NCBI GenBank assembly: GCA_030323885.1
Contig: CM059191.1
Span: 102,100,292 to 102,164,291, forward strand
Length of the DNA stretch: 64,000 nucleotides
Source of the DNA: Branchipolynoe longqiensis
Lineage: Eukaryota; Annelida; Polychaeta; Phyllodocida; Polynoidae
Direction: 5' to 3'
Within the stretch, counting starts at the first letter, position 1; each line of letters begins with the position of its first letter. Position numbers and translations under genes: made by a program. Below the pieces are notes generated by a model that made no database searches, had not been told where the DNA came from, and was given only the letters and a program-made list of their open reading frames with translations. Below, one piece after another: positions 30,641 to 42,599 of this stretch.

Positions 30641-31690
30641 GCGTCAGGATCCAGGCGGCCGGTGTGGCCGTCTCAGCTGCCCCAAGGCTGATTTGCCATG
30701 CCCAACTTTCACTATTATCTCTGTTTTTAATACTTTCAGAGAAAATTACCCTTAAGTTAAATTAAATACTTCAGATCTTCCTCTTCAATTGCGCATTAAT
30801 ATATTTGTAATCGACTCAGTGAAAGCTTTTAAATTAATTTTGCTAAAATAAATGCTCTGCATAGACATAGCATTGCTGCAGTGTTTACCCTTCGCGGGTG
30901 GTAAAATACGGCAATGCTATGTCTATGTGGGGCATTTATTTTTGTAAAATAAGTTTAAAAGCTTTCATTGGATCGATTAAAAATATTTTAATGCGCAATT
31001 GAAGAGGAAGATCTGAAGTATTTAATGTAACCTAAGAGCAATTTACGCTGAAAGTATTAAAAACAGAGATTACGGCCTTTGAGACTGGCCCAGTTTTGAC
31101 GCATGCGCAGACGACGCTGTTGGATTCTGACCCATGCGCAGAAGCGACATTTGGCATATCAGCCTTGTGGCAGCTGAGACGGCCACACCGGTGTTGCAGT
31201 TTCCGCGGCATCCCAGTTTGCGAGGGACACGTCGCTTCTGCGCATGCGTCAAAATCGAACAGCATCGTCACTAACCATATAAATTTAATATAATGTTTTT
31301 GGTAAAGATGTTTTCTATATGCGTACCAAACGATTTGTTTCTAGGTGGTGTGGTTTTAGAGATATTTCACTTTTTCTGTATTTTCTGCATGAAGATTGCT
31401 CACGACCATTGACAATGCCTTGAGTTTGACAGTATGCGCAGTGCAAAACATTAGTTTTATTCAAAATTAATAGAAGTGCAGAAGCCTAACCTTATAAATT
31501 TAATATAATCTCTTTTCATTGAATATGTTTTCTATATGTGTTCCAAGTGGGTTGTTTCTAGGTGGTGTAATTTGAGAGATATTTGACTTTTTCTGTATGA
31601 AGATTTGTTCACGGCCATTGACAATGCATTTGAATGGATGTGTCCCTCGCAAACTGGCATGCCGCGGAAACTGCAACACCGGGCCTGGGG
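30640..31690. mobile_element. Complex foldback element with three nested inverted repeats
   Basis: Pair 1: 30659-30698 with 31152-31191 (40 bp, CCGGTGTGGCCGTCTCAGCT). Pair 2: 30714-30876 with 30911-31072 (about 160 bp around GCAATGCTATGTCTATG). Pair 3: 31188-31230 with 31640-31682 (43 bp, one mismatch). A 140-bp direct repeat (31277-31420 and 31490-31630, TTAATATAAT...TTTCTAGGTGGTGT) lies inside pair 3. No coding sequence. Confidence 0.75.
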
Positions 31691-31960
31691 GCGGATCCAA
31701 GTTGGTTCTACCTCTGCAGAAGGCAGCAGTACCCATGCATCTCTGTCGATGTATAGCCGGTAGAGTGTATGAGAACTCACAGTTTGTCTATAATCGTTGC
31801 AGATCTTCGTTATAAACGTGTGTATGGGTTAGTTACTTAGGAGGGAATATTGTTTGTGAACCGACGCATATATTATATACGCTTTGCCATTGCTATAGAG
31901 GTACCCATTGAAGAGGAGTTGTTGGTACTTTTTTTTTTAGAAAGTTGATATTTTGCAGTG

Positions 31961-32489
31961 AACTGGTTTCACATCCACAACTTTAGGCTGAACTAGATAA
32001 GGCGAACTAGATGAGGCGAACTAGGCGTGTGTCGTGTCCACACACGCAGTACTTGGGGCGGTTTAAGGTGGAAATCGATATCTGCGCATGAGCAAGTCCA
32101 TACTAACCATCGCCAGTTTCGGTTAGTCGACGTCGCCACGAGAGACCTAGATATGTATGGACTGAATCGTATTGGTTTGGAATGGCCAAAACTTCTCCTG
32201 GGCAGTGAAAACCTTAGAATAAATGATGAAAAAAATATCTGTGAACAGTTAGCAGTTTCATAGACCAAATTATATAATATGCGCTTTTGATGGACCGGAA
32301 AATCAACAAACTCAGGTCTCGACTGCGCATGCGTGTGATGTGCTTAAGCCGCCTCAACTAATCCGCTATCGTCCACACAAGCAAGATGCGCCGACTTAAG
32401 CTAGTTCGCTTCATCAATACTACCTCGCGATGCGGTTTACTTGAGGCGAACTAGTTGAGGCGACTTAATGCCCGTGTGTGAACACAGCT
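31961..32489. mobile_element. MITE with GTTCACACACGGGC ends
   Basis: Same family as 35175-35771 in opposite orientation to 3290-3921. The right end GTGTGTGAACACAGCT is followed by TTA. The left end is degenerate. Confidence 0.75.
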
Positions 32490-32894
32490 TTAGGCTATTT
32501 GGCCGTGAATTCTGGTACACATGCGCCAGCGCAGTGCAGTGCAGTTGTAAAATATTTTCAAAAACATTTGCGCAACATACATGTTGTATACGTCACAGTA
32601 GGCATATGGGACACACTTTCTTAATTTTCCAAGGTTAGGGTTAGGCGAACAAAATAGCTTACCGGCAGATCGCTTTGACAAAACACCCAAAATCCTAAAA
32701 TTACACAACTGTGCATGCGTACCAGAATTCCTGGCCAAATAACCATAGAAATGTAAAACCGGTTCACAACAAAATATCCGCTGCCTTTTTTTTTTTAACC
32801 CACAAAAAAAACCATAAAGTTTAATTTAATACAGGTAAGGTCCCTTTAGGAGGGACCATTCAGAGAAATTATACGCACACACAAACTGCATAAT

Positions 32895-33112
32895 TCCACC
32901 GGACGCGGTGGCCGAATCGGTAGAGCACGACCTACCCTTGCGTAAGGCCGGGAATTCGAATCCTAGACGAGTCATCCCAATGACCTATAACATTGATATT
33001 TGTTACTACCTAGCTGGGCACTCAGCATTAATGGGATAGGACAAGGAGTGGTTAACACAGTACTACGATAATGTGGCATATCAAGTGATGGTTACCCAGA
33101 GGGGCAGCACTA
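32895..33112 (+). mobile_element. tRNA-derived SINE, main family, 3'-truncated
   Basis: Head GCGGTGGCCGAATCGGTAGA, B-box GGAATTCGAATCCTAGAC, body to GAGGGGCAGCACTAT, where the RTE-like LINE begins. Confidence 0.83.
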
Positions 33113-33114
33113 TC

Positions 33115-34360
33115 ATCATCATCATGCTGTCGGTCGCGATGCGACAAAGACTGCTTTCATTACTTGACTGCCACTCTCCATTTAGCTCTCTGCTCTGAGA
33201 GTGATGTCCATGAGTCGGTCTTAATGTCTCTCAGCTTCAGGTTTCTCTTGATGGTATCCTTGAACCGGCGACGAGGGCACCCTCTCTTTCTGTAACCAGA
33301 AGACAGTTGAGAGTAGAGGATCTGCTTTGGTAGCCAGTCTGATGACATCCTCATGAGGTGTCCAGTCCACTGGTGATTCTTTTTTATCAGGGCTGCCCCG
33401 TCCGTTTGAGTATTTCCTTATTTGTCACTTTGTCCTTCCAGGTTAGCCTCATGATTGAGCGCAGATGTTGCATCATGAAGACATCAGCTTTTTCACCTGT
33501 CGTCTGTACACTGTCCAGGCCTCGGCTCGTATAGTAGGGTGGATAGCATGATTGCACGGTAGATCTTGCCTTTGACCCGCATGGACACATGGTGGTTGTT
33601 CCAGAGTCTCTGGCGTAGTCAGCCGAAAGCCGTAGTCAGTCAGCCGTATTTCAGCATCAATGCGTCCATCACTTGATATAGTGCTTCTGAGGTAGGTGAA
33701 TTCCGGAACAGAGTTCAGCTTGTTTCCGTCAACCATGATATCCTCCTCTCAGGTTCTTGTAGAGTTGGGTTGGTACAGTGCCTCAGTCTTCTTGATGTTA
33801 AAGCTGCATAGTCCGATGAAGCCTCAAATTTTCAAAATCAAAACAATTATCTAGATTTGATTCTACATACCTAATTTAGATACTGATGCACCTGTTAAGT
33901 ATTTGTTGCCACACAGAAGGGAATACCAAGCCAATTTAATAGAACCTGTTACTGCAGAAGCCTTATGGTATCAGAGTTTTGGTGTGCTTGCCAAAATTAT
34001 TTTCACATGTTTGAATTTCAAATATCTCAAAAGGTAGCGATTTCAATTAAAAGTTACTTCAAACTAAAGTAAGGTAGATTATAATGATCAATTTAATACA
34101 CTTATCTCAGAAAAATGTCAGAAACTCAAAACCATCGGACTATGCAACTTTAATCTTCAGGCCAAACTTCTTTGATGCATCGGAGAAAGCCACTATTTTC
34201 TGGATCTCTTCAGCAGAGAGGGCAACCAGTGTACTGTCATCTGCGAATAGCAGCTCTCTCACCAGTATCCGAGTAGTCTTGGTCTTCGCTCTGAAGTGTG
34301 CGACATTGAGCACTATAAACACTATAAAACCACCATCAATGCGCACTGTCACAAGTCGGT
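33115..34360 (-). pseudogene. RTE-like LINE, C-terminal reverse transcriptase part, interrupted by a MITE
   Basis: On the minus strand from about 34352 down, the frame carries ELLFADDSTLVALSAEEIQK (the RT catalytic FADD motif) and KFGLKI. After the MITE 33798-34153 it resumes with NIKKTEALYQ, VDGNKLNSVPEFTYL, SDGRIDAEIR, then WTVYRRQVKK, LRSIMRLTWKDKVTNKEI and RFKDTIKRNLKLRDI. Several frame changes make it non-functional. The 3' end has a (CAT/ATG)n tail at 33112-33124. Clade is inferred from the tail type and C-terminal motifs. Confidence 0.85.
33798..34153. mobile_element. TTAA MITE (first family), reference copy in a LINE
   Basis: 356 bp with inverted ends TTAAAGCTGCATAGTCCGAT and TTAAAGTTGCATAGTCCGAT. 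It interrupts a reverse-transcriptase frame on the minus strand. Removing the element and one TTAA rejoins the frame as LKINIKKTE. This shows directly that TTAA is the duplicated target, as in piggyBac-type elements. No transposase is encoded. Confidence 0.93.
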
Positions 34361-34420
34361 ATCCATCCTGACATGACCTTAGATGTTGCTAGGATGTAAA
34401 ACAAGAACAAACAAACAAGC
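34315..34420 (+). mobile_element. SINE tail fragment
   Basis: GCGCACTGTCACAAGTCGGT, CCTTAGATGTTGCTAGGATG, then an ACAAACAAAC tail. Confidence 0.75.
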
Positions 34421-34676
34421 ACAATGCCTACCAAGTGACCCAGTTACATCCAGAGTTCAAAACCCACCTTGTCCTAGTTTATTTCTGGAATTGAGTGACC
34501 TCCCACTACATGGTTGAGCGGATTAACTTAACTACCACCCGGGGCCCCAAGCTGAGCTTTAGTAAACTCAATGGAACCATAATTTGGTGTGCTCTCAGGC
34601 TTCCCTCCCTCACGGGTCCCTAGATTTAAGCCTACTCAGTAGTGGGTAATCCGTCACTGACTATATAACCAATCAT

Positions 34677-35042
34677 TATGTTTGTTTGTTTATTTGTTGT
34701 TTTACGTCCTGGCAACATCTAAGGACGGATACCGACTTGTGACAGTGCACACTCATGGAAACTTTATAGTGCTGCCCCACTGGGAGACCAGGCCACCAGC
34801 ACCATGACCTGATGTCCCACTCAGTCACATTATCCTGACACTGAGCCAACCAGTCATTGCCTTAACCTAACAATGCTGAGCTCCAGGCTAGGAAGCGAAA
34901 AGTATACATTTTTAAGTCATTGGTTTGACTCGACCAGGGTTCGAACCCATGACCCCATGGGTTCGGATCCCCCGATCTCCAAAAACAGGAGACGGGCGGA
35001 CAATCAACTCATTCGGCCATCCCGTCTCGGCGTCTGGTCCCC
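34677..35042 (-). mobile_element. tRNA-derived SINE, main family, full length
   Basis: Minus strand: GACGGGATGGCCGAATGAGT head, GGTTCGAACCCTGGTCGAG B-box, complete body and tail. Closely similar to 6222-6582, including the same duplicated GGTTCG motif in the head. Confidence 0.87.
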
Positions 35043-35174
35043 ATTCATTGTGTGTGTGTGTGTGTGCGTGCGTGCGCGTGTGTCTGATGATGGGTGAGAG
35101 TAAAAGAGGGCGGGACGGCCAACAGTTTAGTCCAGATTCTCTGTTGTTCGATACTCCTGTCTGGTCTAAAATTA

Positions 35175-35771
35175 AGCCGTGTTCACACGGGCAAAATATA
35201 AGGCGATTTAGACAAGGCGAATCATATGAATCGATTTAGTTTGAAAGTGTTTCGCGTTCACACGGGCAGTGCTTTGAATCGGTTTAAGGCGGAAGTGGAT
35301 ATCTGCGCATGAGCAAGTCCAGACTAACCAGTGCCATTTTGGGTTCGTCGACGTCGGCACGAGAGAGTGTGGGTTCGACCTAGATATGTATTGACTGAAT
35401 CGTATTGGTTTCGAACGGTTAAAACTTCTGCTGGGCAGTGAAACCCTAAAAAATAAATGATGAAAAAAATATATGTGCACCTCTAGCAGGTTCATAAAGC
35501 AAATTTACCGGAAAGTCAACAAACTCAGGTCTCGACTGTCACGTCCTTAATCCGCCTCAAGTAAGTCAGTTGCGTTCACATGGGCGAGATGGGCCAACCT
35601 AAGCTAGTTCGCTTCATATAAACTACCTTGCGAGGTGGTTTATATAAAGCGAATCATATGAATCGATTCAGCCCTAATCCGCCTCAGCATCGCGTTCACA
35701 CGGCAAATGTGAGGCAAACTAGGCAAGGCGATTTATATGAATCGGCTTAACTCGCCCGTGTGAACACGGCT
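35175..35771. mobile_element. MITE with AAGCCGTGTTCACACGGGC ends, complete copy
   Basis: Inverted ends AGCCGTGTTCACACGGGC on both sides and perfect TTA duplications (35172-35174 and 35772-35774), so probably a Harbinger-mobilised MITE of 597 bp. Inside are GGCGATTTAGAC and GCGAATCATATGAATCG motifs in both directions and no gene. Confidence 0.85.
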
Positions 35772-35778
35772 TTATACC

Positions 35779-35880
35779 ACAGTAAAACCATTTCAACCAT
35801 ATTCTAATTCCCTAAACCGACCAATTAAAGATGGCCCCCAACGTCGGTCGATTTAAAGAGGTTTGACTGTATGTTATTAT
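35779..35880. mobile_element. Short CAGT-ended, TA-flanked fragment
   Basis: CAGTAAAACCATTTC at the left and GAGGTTTGACTGTA at the right resemble the pogo-like family at 23976-24303. It directly follows the MITE 35175-35771. Confidence 0.4.
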
Positions 35881-36099
35881 AAATATAAACTGGGTAAATT
35901 TCCATGTAGGAATGTATGTGAAACTGACAGATTAAACACCACTCCATTTGTCGCCCACACTACAATCAATCAATCATTTTAACTCAATCGGCATTTATTT
36001 GCAGAGTATTACAAATGACAAAGAGCCTCCCACTTGGTTTACCTCGTTTATTAGGGACCGAGCATTCACACCGATTTGGGGCTTCACACTGGGAACTGA

Positions 36100-36250
36100 G
36101 ACAGCGGTATGACGGGTAAACTGGTGAACAACAAACAACAACTAACTCTTTTTAAAGTCACCCTTACAGCAAATGCGCCTGGCATGGACGAATCCCAGGC
36201 AATTCTTATTACAACTATTTCAAGCGAAAAGGTACACAGAAAACAAGGTA
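36100..36250. other. Unassigned DNA between MITEs
   Basis: No feature recognised in this stretch or in 36461-36723. Confidence 0.3.
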
Positions 36251-36460
36251 TCTTAAGCCCCAGTCACACTGCGTCTTGCAACCTCTTTGGTCCAAAGAAC
36301 CCACCTCCTTGCAACCAAAGCAATGTTCGATGACCTCTGGGCGACCAATTTGGTCGCAACGGTTTTAGTACAGTAGCTGCAACCTCCTTATGACCAAAAT
36401 GGTCGTAAGGTGGTCGGCGACCACTGAAGACCATTTTGAGAGCACCCCTTTTTGTGATCG
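36251..36460 (+). mobile_element. Partial copy of the CCCAGTCACAC MITE
   Basis: Starts CCCCAGTCACACTGCGTCTT and continues with TGCAACCTCC and ACCAAAATGGTCG blocks shared with 128-442. The right end is not recognisable. Confidence 0.5.
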
Positions 36461-36723
36461 TGACAATATTTATTTCCTCCCGAGCGAGTGACTCTGAGTG
36501 GCAGAAGTAGGTCACGATTACAAAGCAGCGACGCACCACCGGTCACGTGCGTGGGCTCATGCAGGATTACAAGCAATTCATTTTTCCCTCTGCGGGTTTA
36601 TAATTGTATAATACCTTACACATCACAAATAGTCAAACAGACCATGCTATAACTGATCAGGTCAGTTACAAGTTCTCTTAGCGAAACAAACAACCTAATC
36701 AATGGAACCTGTGCGTATATTAC

Positions 36724-37058
36724 TTAAAGTTGCATAGTCAGATGGGTTTTGAGTTTCTGTCATTTTCTGAGATAAACATATTAGGCTGATCGTTATAATC
36801 TACCCTACATTCATTTGAAGTAACTTTTATTTTAAATCGCTAACTTTTGAGATATTTGAAGTGCAAACAAGCAAAATTAGTTTTGGCAAGCACGCCAAAG
36901 GTTTCTGCAGTAATAGGTTCTATTAAATTGCCTCAGTATTCCCTTCTATGTGGCGATAAATGTTTAATAAGTGCAACAGTATCTAAGTTAGATATGCTGA
37001 ATCAAATCTAGATAATTGTTTTGGTTTTGAAAATTTTCATCGGACTATGCAACTTTAA
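36724..37058. mobile_element. TTAA MITE (first family)
   Basis: TTAAAGTTGCATAGTCAGAT at the left and CATCGGACTATGCAACTTTAA at the right, 335 bp, in inverted orientation relative to the reference copy. Confidence 0.85.
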
Positions 37059-38985
37059 TGATTCATTAATTGCTAGTTTGTCCAATTTAGACAAAGACAT
37101 ATATATATATAGTCTTGTAGTACGGTGTATAACATAGTATACATGACAAATTATCCTCTTCTGCCATAGGTAGGATAATAAATAGCCTGTTGGCAAACAT
37201 ATTAACATAACAGTCAGTTGGGTCTTTCATGCATCGCGTTAATTGAGCCGATCAGTACAGACTTGAGGCCGATTTGGGTCGTGGCGAACAGTCCGGTATA
37301 ATAGCGTGGGGTTCCCGGCAATTAAAACCTTTGGTATTTGTTTTCTCCATGGTCTCCTACAAAGACTATCGACCAACGGGATCGTCCCGCAGGCATAGTC
37401 GGGGCATATATATTATATATGTATATATATGCATAAAACACTCATAGCTGTGTCGAATATTTTCTTTCATTTCGAATAATGGAGAATATTATCAGATGAA
37501 ACTATTTTGAGCAAAAATATATAAGATTGCGTAAACCTATTTGCGCAGTAATCCTCAACTACCCCAAACATTTCATCAAGGGGAGGACTTCCCTGGATGG
37601 CCCTGGTGTGACCTTAGTTGTTGCCAGGACGTAAAACCTCCAAGGCAGCGCCACGAATCATGGGCGAGTGAACGAAGCGCTTGACAATTTTATTTTCGAT
37701 CATTCGCTCACTAAAACCGAGGTCAACTATGCCTGGAGGTGGGTTACGCAAGGTAATGGGTTACGTAAGACTGATATCTCGGTCATTCTCTGAAACTGGG
37801 TACTAAAGTGTGACATGGAGACCAAAAAGGACAAACATTCTAGGTAATAGCAGAAGACTTTACAAATATTAGCAGATTCCATGTTCATATGAAGGTTAAA
37901 ATGAGGTTTACATGTATATATGTCGGAGTTGGGAAAAGAAGAAGCTATTTCACTGATCTTATAGAAATTGAGCAATACGTTCAAAATTGCCATAATTTAG
38001 TGTTTTTCCCCGTCGGATTATTGCGCTTTAAGAGGGCAGATTTCTCCATTCCGATTACAATCTGTGAATTACCATCTGCGGATTGATATCAACTTAGACA
38101 AAAGAGGGTGAACTTACGTTGATATAAATCGATGACACGTTTACAATAGAAGTGCTTTTTAAAATGCATTAACACTTTTTTATTTTAATTAAAAATTAGT
38201 TCATTTTACCTCACCTTTCTAACTATTATGTAACTTTAAGAAAAATAAGGATTTACAAAAAAGAATGCATTTACCATTTCCCCTCACCTCTCTTACTATT
38301 ATGTAACTTAAAGAAAAATCAGGATTTATTAAAAAAAACAATGTATTCGCCATTTCCCCCTCACCGTTCTAACTATTATGTAACTTCAAGAAAAATGAGA
38401 ATTTATAATTTGTTTTATTCACCAAGAGAAATTCACACACATTACTCACATCTAATTGTACTAGATATAGTTATGATGAGAGGGCCTAAAAATTTAATTG
38501 TACTTTGCTTTTTATCCCAGCTGTTTACCCAATTTAAGTGTTACTAATTATTTATACACACAGACACAGATACACGCACACACACAAGTTTGAATCGGTG
38601 TCCTTTTGTTGTTGCTTGTCCCCAAAAAACATTTAGACACTCTCATATCTCCTTCAACTCAACACTAAGTGCTCTTACATTCTCTACTTAAAGAAATTAC
38701 TGTAGTGGCACAAAAAGGAAAGACTGAGTTGGGACAAGACATATAACACCAATGCTTAACACACTGGTGTTTAGTTAGTGAATCCAGTGTTAGTAACACT
38801 AGTCTTCAAAGTCCCAAACAGTACTAGCCAAACGGTACTAGAGCCGTCAGAAATGAATGACACTAGACAGTCCAGTGTTCTCTCGATGGTGGAATAAATG
38901 CAGGTACAAACAAACTGTTGGAACAACGGATTATCCCTTACTAAGAATACACTTTCTTGGCAACAAGTCTGGTGCAATTATCTGG
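37059..38985. other. AT-rich intergenic DNA
   Basis: A direct repeat of TCTAACTATTATGTAACTT with AAGAAAAATVAGGATTTA occurs three times at 38215-38405 (period about 70 bp). Otherwise short frames only. Confidence 0.4.
37595..37645 (+). mobile_element. SINE tail fragment
   Basis: GTGTGACCTTAGTTGTTGCC followed by AGGACGTAAAACC. A similar fragment is at 42528-42592. Confidence 0.55.
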
Positions 38986-38989
38986 TGGT

Positions 38990-39557
38990 GCACATGCACA
39001 AGTCCGAGTACAATGCACATGTCCGAGTATAACACACATGTCTAAGTACTGTACAGATTTAAGTAGTGTACATGTCTCAGTACAATGTAGATGTCCAAGT
39101 ATAATGTACATGTCCAAGTACAATCTACAGGGGCGTAGCTAGACCTTTAATGATGTGTGCTCCTAATTTCGGCATGGGGTTTAGGGGGCCGCTTAAGCTT
39201 AAGCTGGTGGAATTGACACATTTTAGACTTGAGTTTTCGACACTCCGGACTACTACATGCCTCCTCTCTCTCTCTTTATTATTTTAAATTTTTTTATTTT
39301 TTTTGACAAAACGATGTGGACGTTTTGGTGTACGCCTAGCTACGCCCCTGATCTACATTTCCGAGTACAACACACATGTCTGAATACAACGCACTTGTCC
39401 CGAGTACAGTACACCATGTCCGAGTACAATGCACACGTCGGAGTAAACACGTCCCAGCACAATGCACATGTCCGATTACATTGCACGTCTGAGTATAATG
39501 CACACGTCTTAAAGAAGTAACACGTCTGAGTACAATGTGCATGTTTGAGTACACACT
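38990..39557. repeat. ~18-bp minisatellite, interrupted
   Basis: Units like GTCCGAGTACAATGCACAT fill 38990-39127 and 39351-39557. The gap is a 223-bp transposon (39128-39350). Confidence 0.85.
39128..39350. mobile_element. CAGGGGCGTAGC-ended transposon inside the minisatellite
   Basis: Inverted ends CAGGGGCGTAGCTAG and, reversed, CAGGGGCGTAGCTAGG. ATCTA is duplicated on each side (39123-39127 and 39351-39355). Ends look hAT- or CACTA-like; a 5-bp duplication does not settle which. No gene. Confidence 0.75.
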
Positions 39558-39608
39558 GAGCAGCAGTGGAAGGTTTCCATGGCTATGGGTGGAAGAGTGG
39601 TTCTTCGC

Positions 39609-39708
39609 ATCACCTGCACCGTTTGTAAGCGGTGCAGGTGATCACATCATGTCCCACTCTCATGTGGGACATGATGTGATGCCTCATTCGCATCACATCA
39701 TGTCCCAC
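39609..39708. repeat. Back-to-back perfect hairpins
   Basis: Hairpin 1: ATCACCTGCACCG (39609-39621) with 39630-39642. Hairpin 2: ATCACATCATGTCCCAC (39641-39657), 6-nt loop, with 39664-39680. A third copy of the 17-mer follows at 39691-39708. The two hairpins share the bases at their junction. Confidence 0.85.
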
Positions 39709-39719
39709 ACGCTTCAAGT

Positions 39720-41865
39720 ACATATAATACGCGACATTCACTACGGCTACACAACACCCGGACCGGGCATAAAGCTATGCGATATGGCCTAGCGAGACCA
39801 GAAATACACTCTGACAAAACGCGCTCCAGCACAATCTTTTATGGATTCGCTGTCTATGTAACTAATATTGTTTCTACCACAAACCCACCCTCTGACGGCA
39901 GTGGAATAATTAATGTGGGTGACAGCTCCGTGTGCAGTATCGTCTGTAGAAAAGGCCTTATACAGGGATGAAAGTGGTCTCGAGCAAAAAGTGGGAATCC
40001 ATGCCAACGGTAAGGTATCTGTAAACCCGATGATTTTCCCGTGAAAATGCCGATATTTTCTCTGAGGCTTAGCACTGTCAGGAAATCGCAGAAAATTTCC
40101 GGAAGTCAGGTTTCATACATATTGCTAAATACTCATAGTGCTGCGGCATTTGAACAATGTATTACTATATGCTGATAGTGCTGTAATATTTGAACGTGTT
40201 AGCATCCGCGAAATCACAGAGATCTTTAATCCCTGCCAACACAGAATTTTCACCAAGCATCGTATTCTACTGGGTTTGAAAACAAGTTTTAGAACTGTTA
40301 GATTTGTTTTAATTCTTCGCACGCTAATGATAAATTAACAATAGGTCAGATGTAACTATAACAAAACATAATAAAGACACAATGACTAAACCAATAAATT
40401 TGCACACACAAAAAAAAGATTTGAGTGCAAATAAGAGATTTGCTGATTTAAAAATCGCAGAACTGTTCAAGGTACTTTCCAAACACATATTTGGTTATGC
40501 AGACAGATAATTCATGCCAAGTACAAATTCTGTGGTTGTACAATTCTGGTCCTGCTAGTCAATACCAAATACCTTTAATTAGAGATCAACATGGCTTAGT
40601 AACAAGCCACGATTGGTGAGAAATCATTTGAGAGTTTTCACAATCCATCTTTCATTCCCACCGTAAAAATAGCCCCCCCCCCCCACCCATGTGTACACAG
40701 CGTCAATTTGTAAACATCCGAAATAGCAAATTACATTAGTGTACACAATGTTGTTACAAGCGATTCACATTCTTCGCAGGCAATTCAATCACTTTTGATT
40801 AAATGGGAACGCCAATAACTTAACGCGCTTGTTTACGGACACAATATCCTGCAGGACTGTTACAGCATCACGGGAGACAGCGACTTTCACAGAGGGGGCG
40901 TAAGAACGGTTAAGATGGCAGCATATGTATGAAGGCACCGTTACAGATGATACCAGGTTCGCATAAACAGTCATTCATTTATTAATAAGCGATATGAACA
41001 TTTCGCTTATATTTTATAATGAGTACTCTGATGCTGATGCTGTTTCGCACCTTTTCCATAGAAATAAGGAAATAATCTCATCAAATACGGCAATGCTTGT
41101 GTTTAGTCAGTTAAGACTATTTTCTATAATGTTAGAATGACTAAGACTATCTTCTAATAAAATAGCGTGTAACCTATGTATGCCCAAAATTAAATTAATT
41201 GTTTTGGAGTTGGGTTATCTTTTTTCACTTTGCTATTACTAATAGTATTAGTATTACTTCTTCAATCAACAAGAAATTCCAGTAATGTTACGGCATTTAT
41301 TACGATAATCAGTATGTTGTTCTTTGTAGATAACATAAACAGATTGGATATTATATACCCACACCTTAAAAAAAATACTTCATTTGTTTCGAACAGTCTT
41401 AATCAGTGACGTCTGTACTTACTAAAAATCCATGCATTTCCTGAATTCACCCTAAATGATTAAATTATTTTAAATCTTTGCTTAAGTCTTTTGCTCCCGC
41501 TACCTACCCTGCGGATTCTCCGAATTCTAATCCCCCCATATACAAACATCATCAATTTGTGAAAATTGGAAATAGCAAGGGTAATTACATGTGTACCTGG
41601 AGTTACAAGTTATTCAGATTCTGCCCAGGTAAACCATGTCAATCACCTTTGACTTATAGCAAACCCCAATAACTTACTAGTCCCCCTCCCCACCACCTCA
41701 CCCCCGATATCCAACAAATGATAACAAAAAGAAACCCCACCAAAAACATTGAAAATTTGTACTGATTTAGAAGTACCGTCCATATTCTACAAAAAAGTAT
41801 CGATGGGAAAATCACACAAATAAATCACGAAAACAATTAGGCATAACAAGGCCTAAGTCAAAAAC
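39720..41865. other. Intergenic DNA, no gene recognised
   Basis: Mostly AT-rich; a poly-C run at 40673-40684. No repeats matching the other families were seen. Confidence 0.35.
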
Positions 41866-41867
41866 TC

Positions 41868-42303
41868 TAAAAGTTGCATAATCCAATGGTTTTGATTGAT
41901 TTTCTGCTAAATTAATTTTTATACATTGTTTTTTTTAATGGTTATAAGTCTATCTTTAAAGCTGCATAGTCCCATGAAATATCAAATTTTCAAAACCAAA
42001 CCAATTATCTAGATTTGATTTTACATATCTAACTTAGAAACTGATGCACTTATTAAGCATTTGTTTCTGCATAGAAGGCAATACTGAGTCAATTTAATAG
42101 AACCTGTTACTGCAGAAGTCTATGATGTCAGAGTTTTGGCAAGCTTGCCAAAACTAATTTTCCATGTTTGCACTCAAAATATCTCAAAAGTTTAAAATAA
42201 AAGTAACTTTGAACTCATGTAAAGTAGATACTAGTGATCGATCTAATATATTTATCTCAGAAAAAATACAGAAATTCAAAACCACCGGACTATGCAACTC
42301 TAA
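41868..42303. mobile_element. TTAA MITE (first family) with an extra end
   Basis: A full copy spans 41956-42303; its right target is CTAA, one base from TTAA. A separate 90-bp end fragment (GTTGCATAATCCAATGG) precedes it at 41868-41955. Confidence 0.8.
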
Positions 42304-42599
42304 GTAACTTAAAGAAAAGACAAATAAATTGTTAACTTTGGAAATAAAGAAGTTAAAACATGCCCAATAAATTTGTGTGCGCACACTGAAATGATGGCTG
42401 CTCTGTTCTCCCGTTTAAAAGCAGGGCAGCTTGCACAGGAGCCCCAACTGGGTACAGGAGCGATTCCAGGTAGGCGTTTTGTCGCGAAAATTTTATGATT
42501 TCATCAGATTTTGCAGCTTTTATAACCCGTCCTGATATGACCGTAGATTTTGCCAGGACGTAAAACTCAAACAACCAACCGACCAACAGCTTTTATAAT

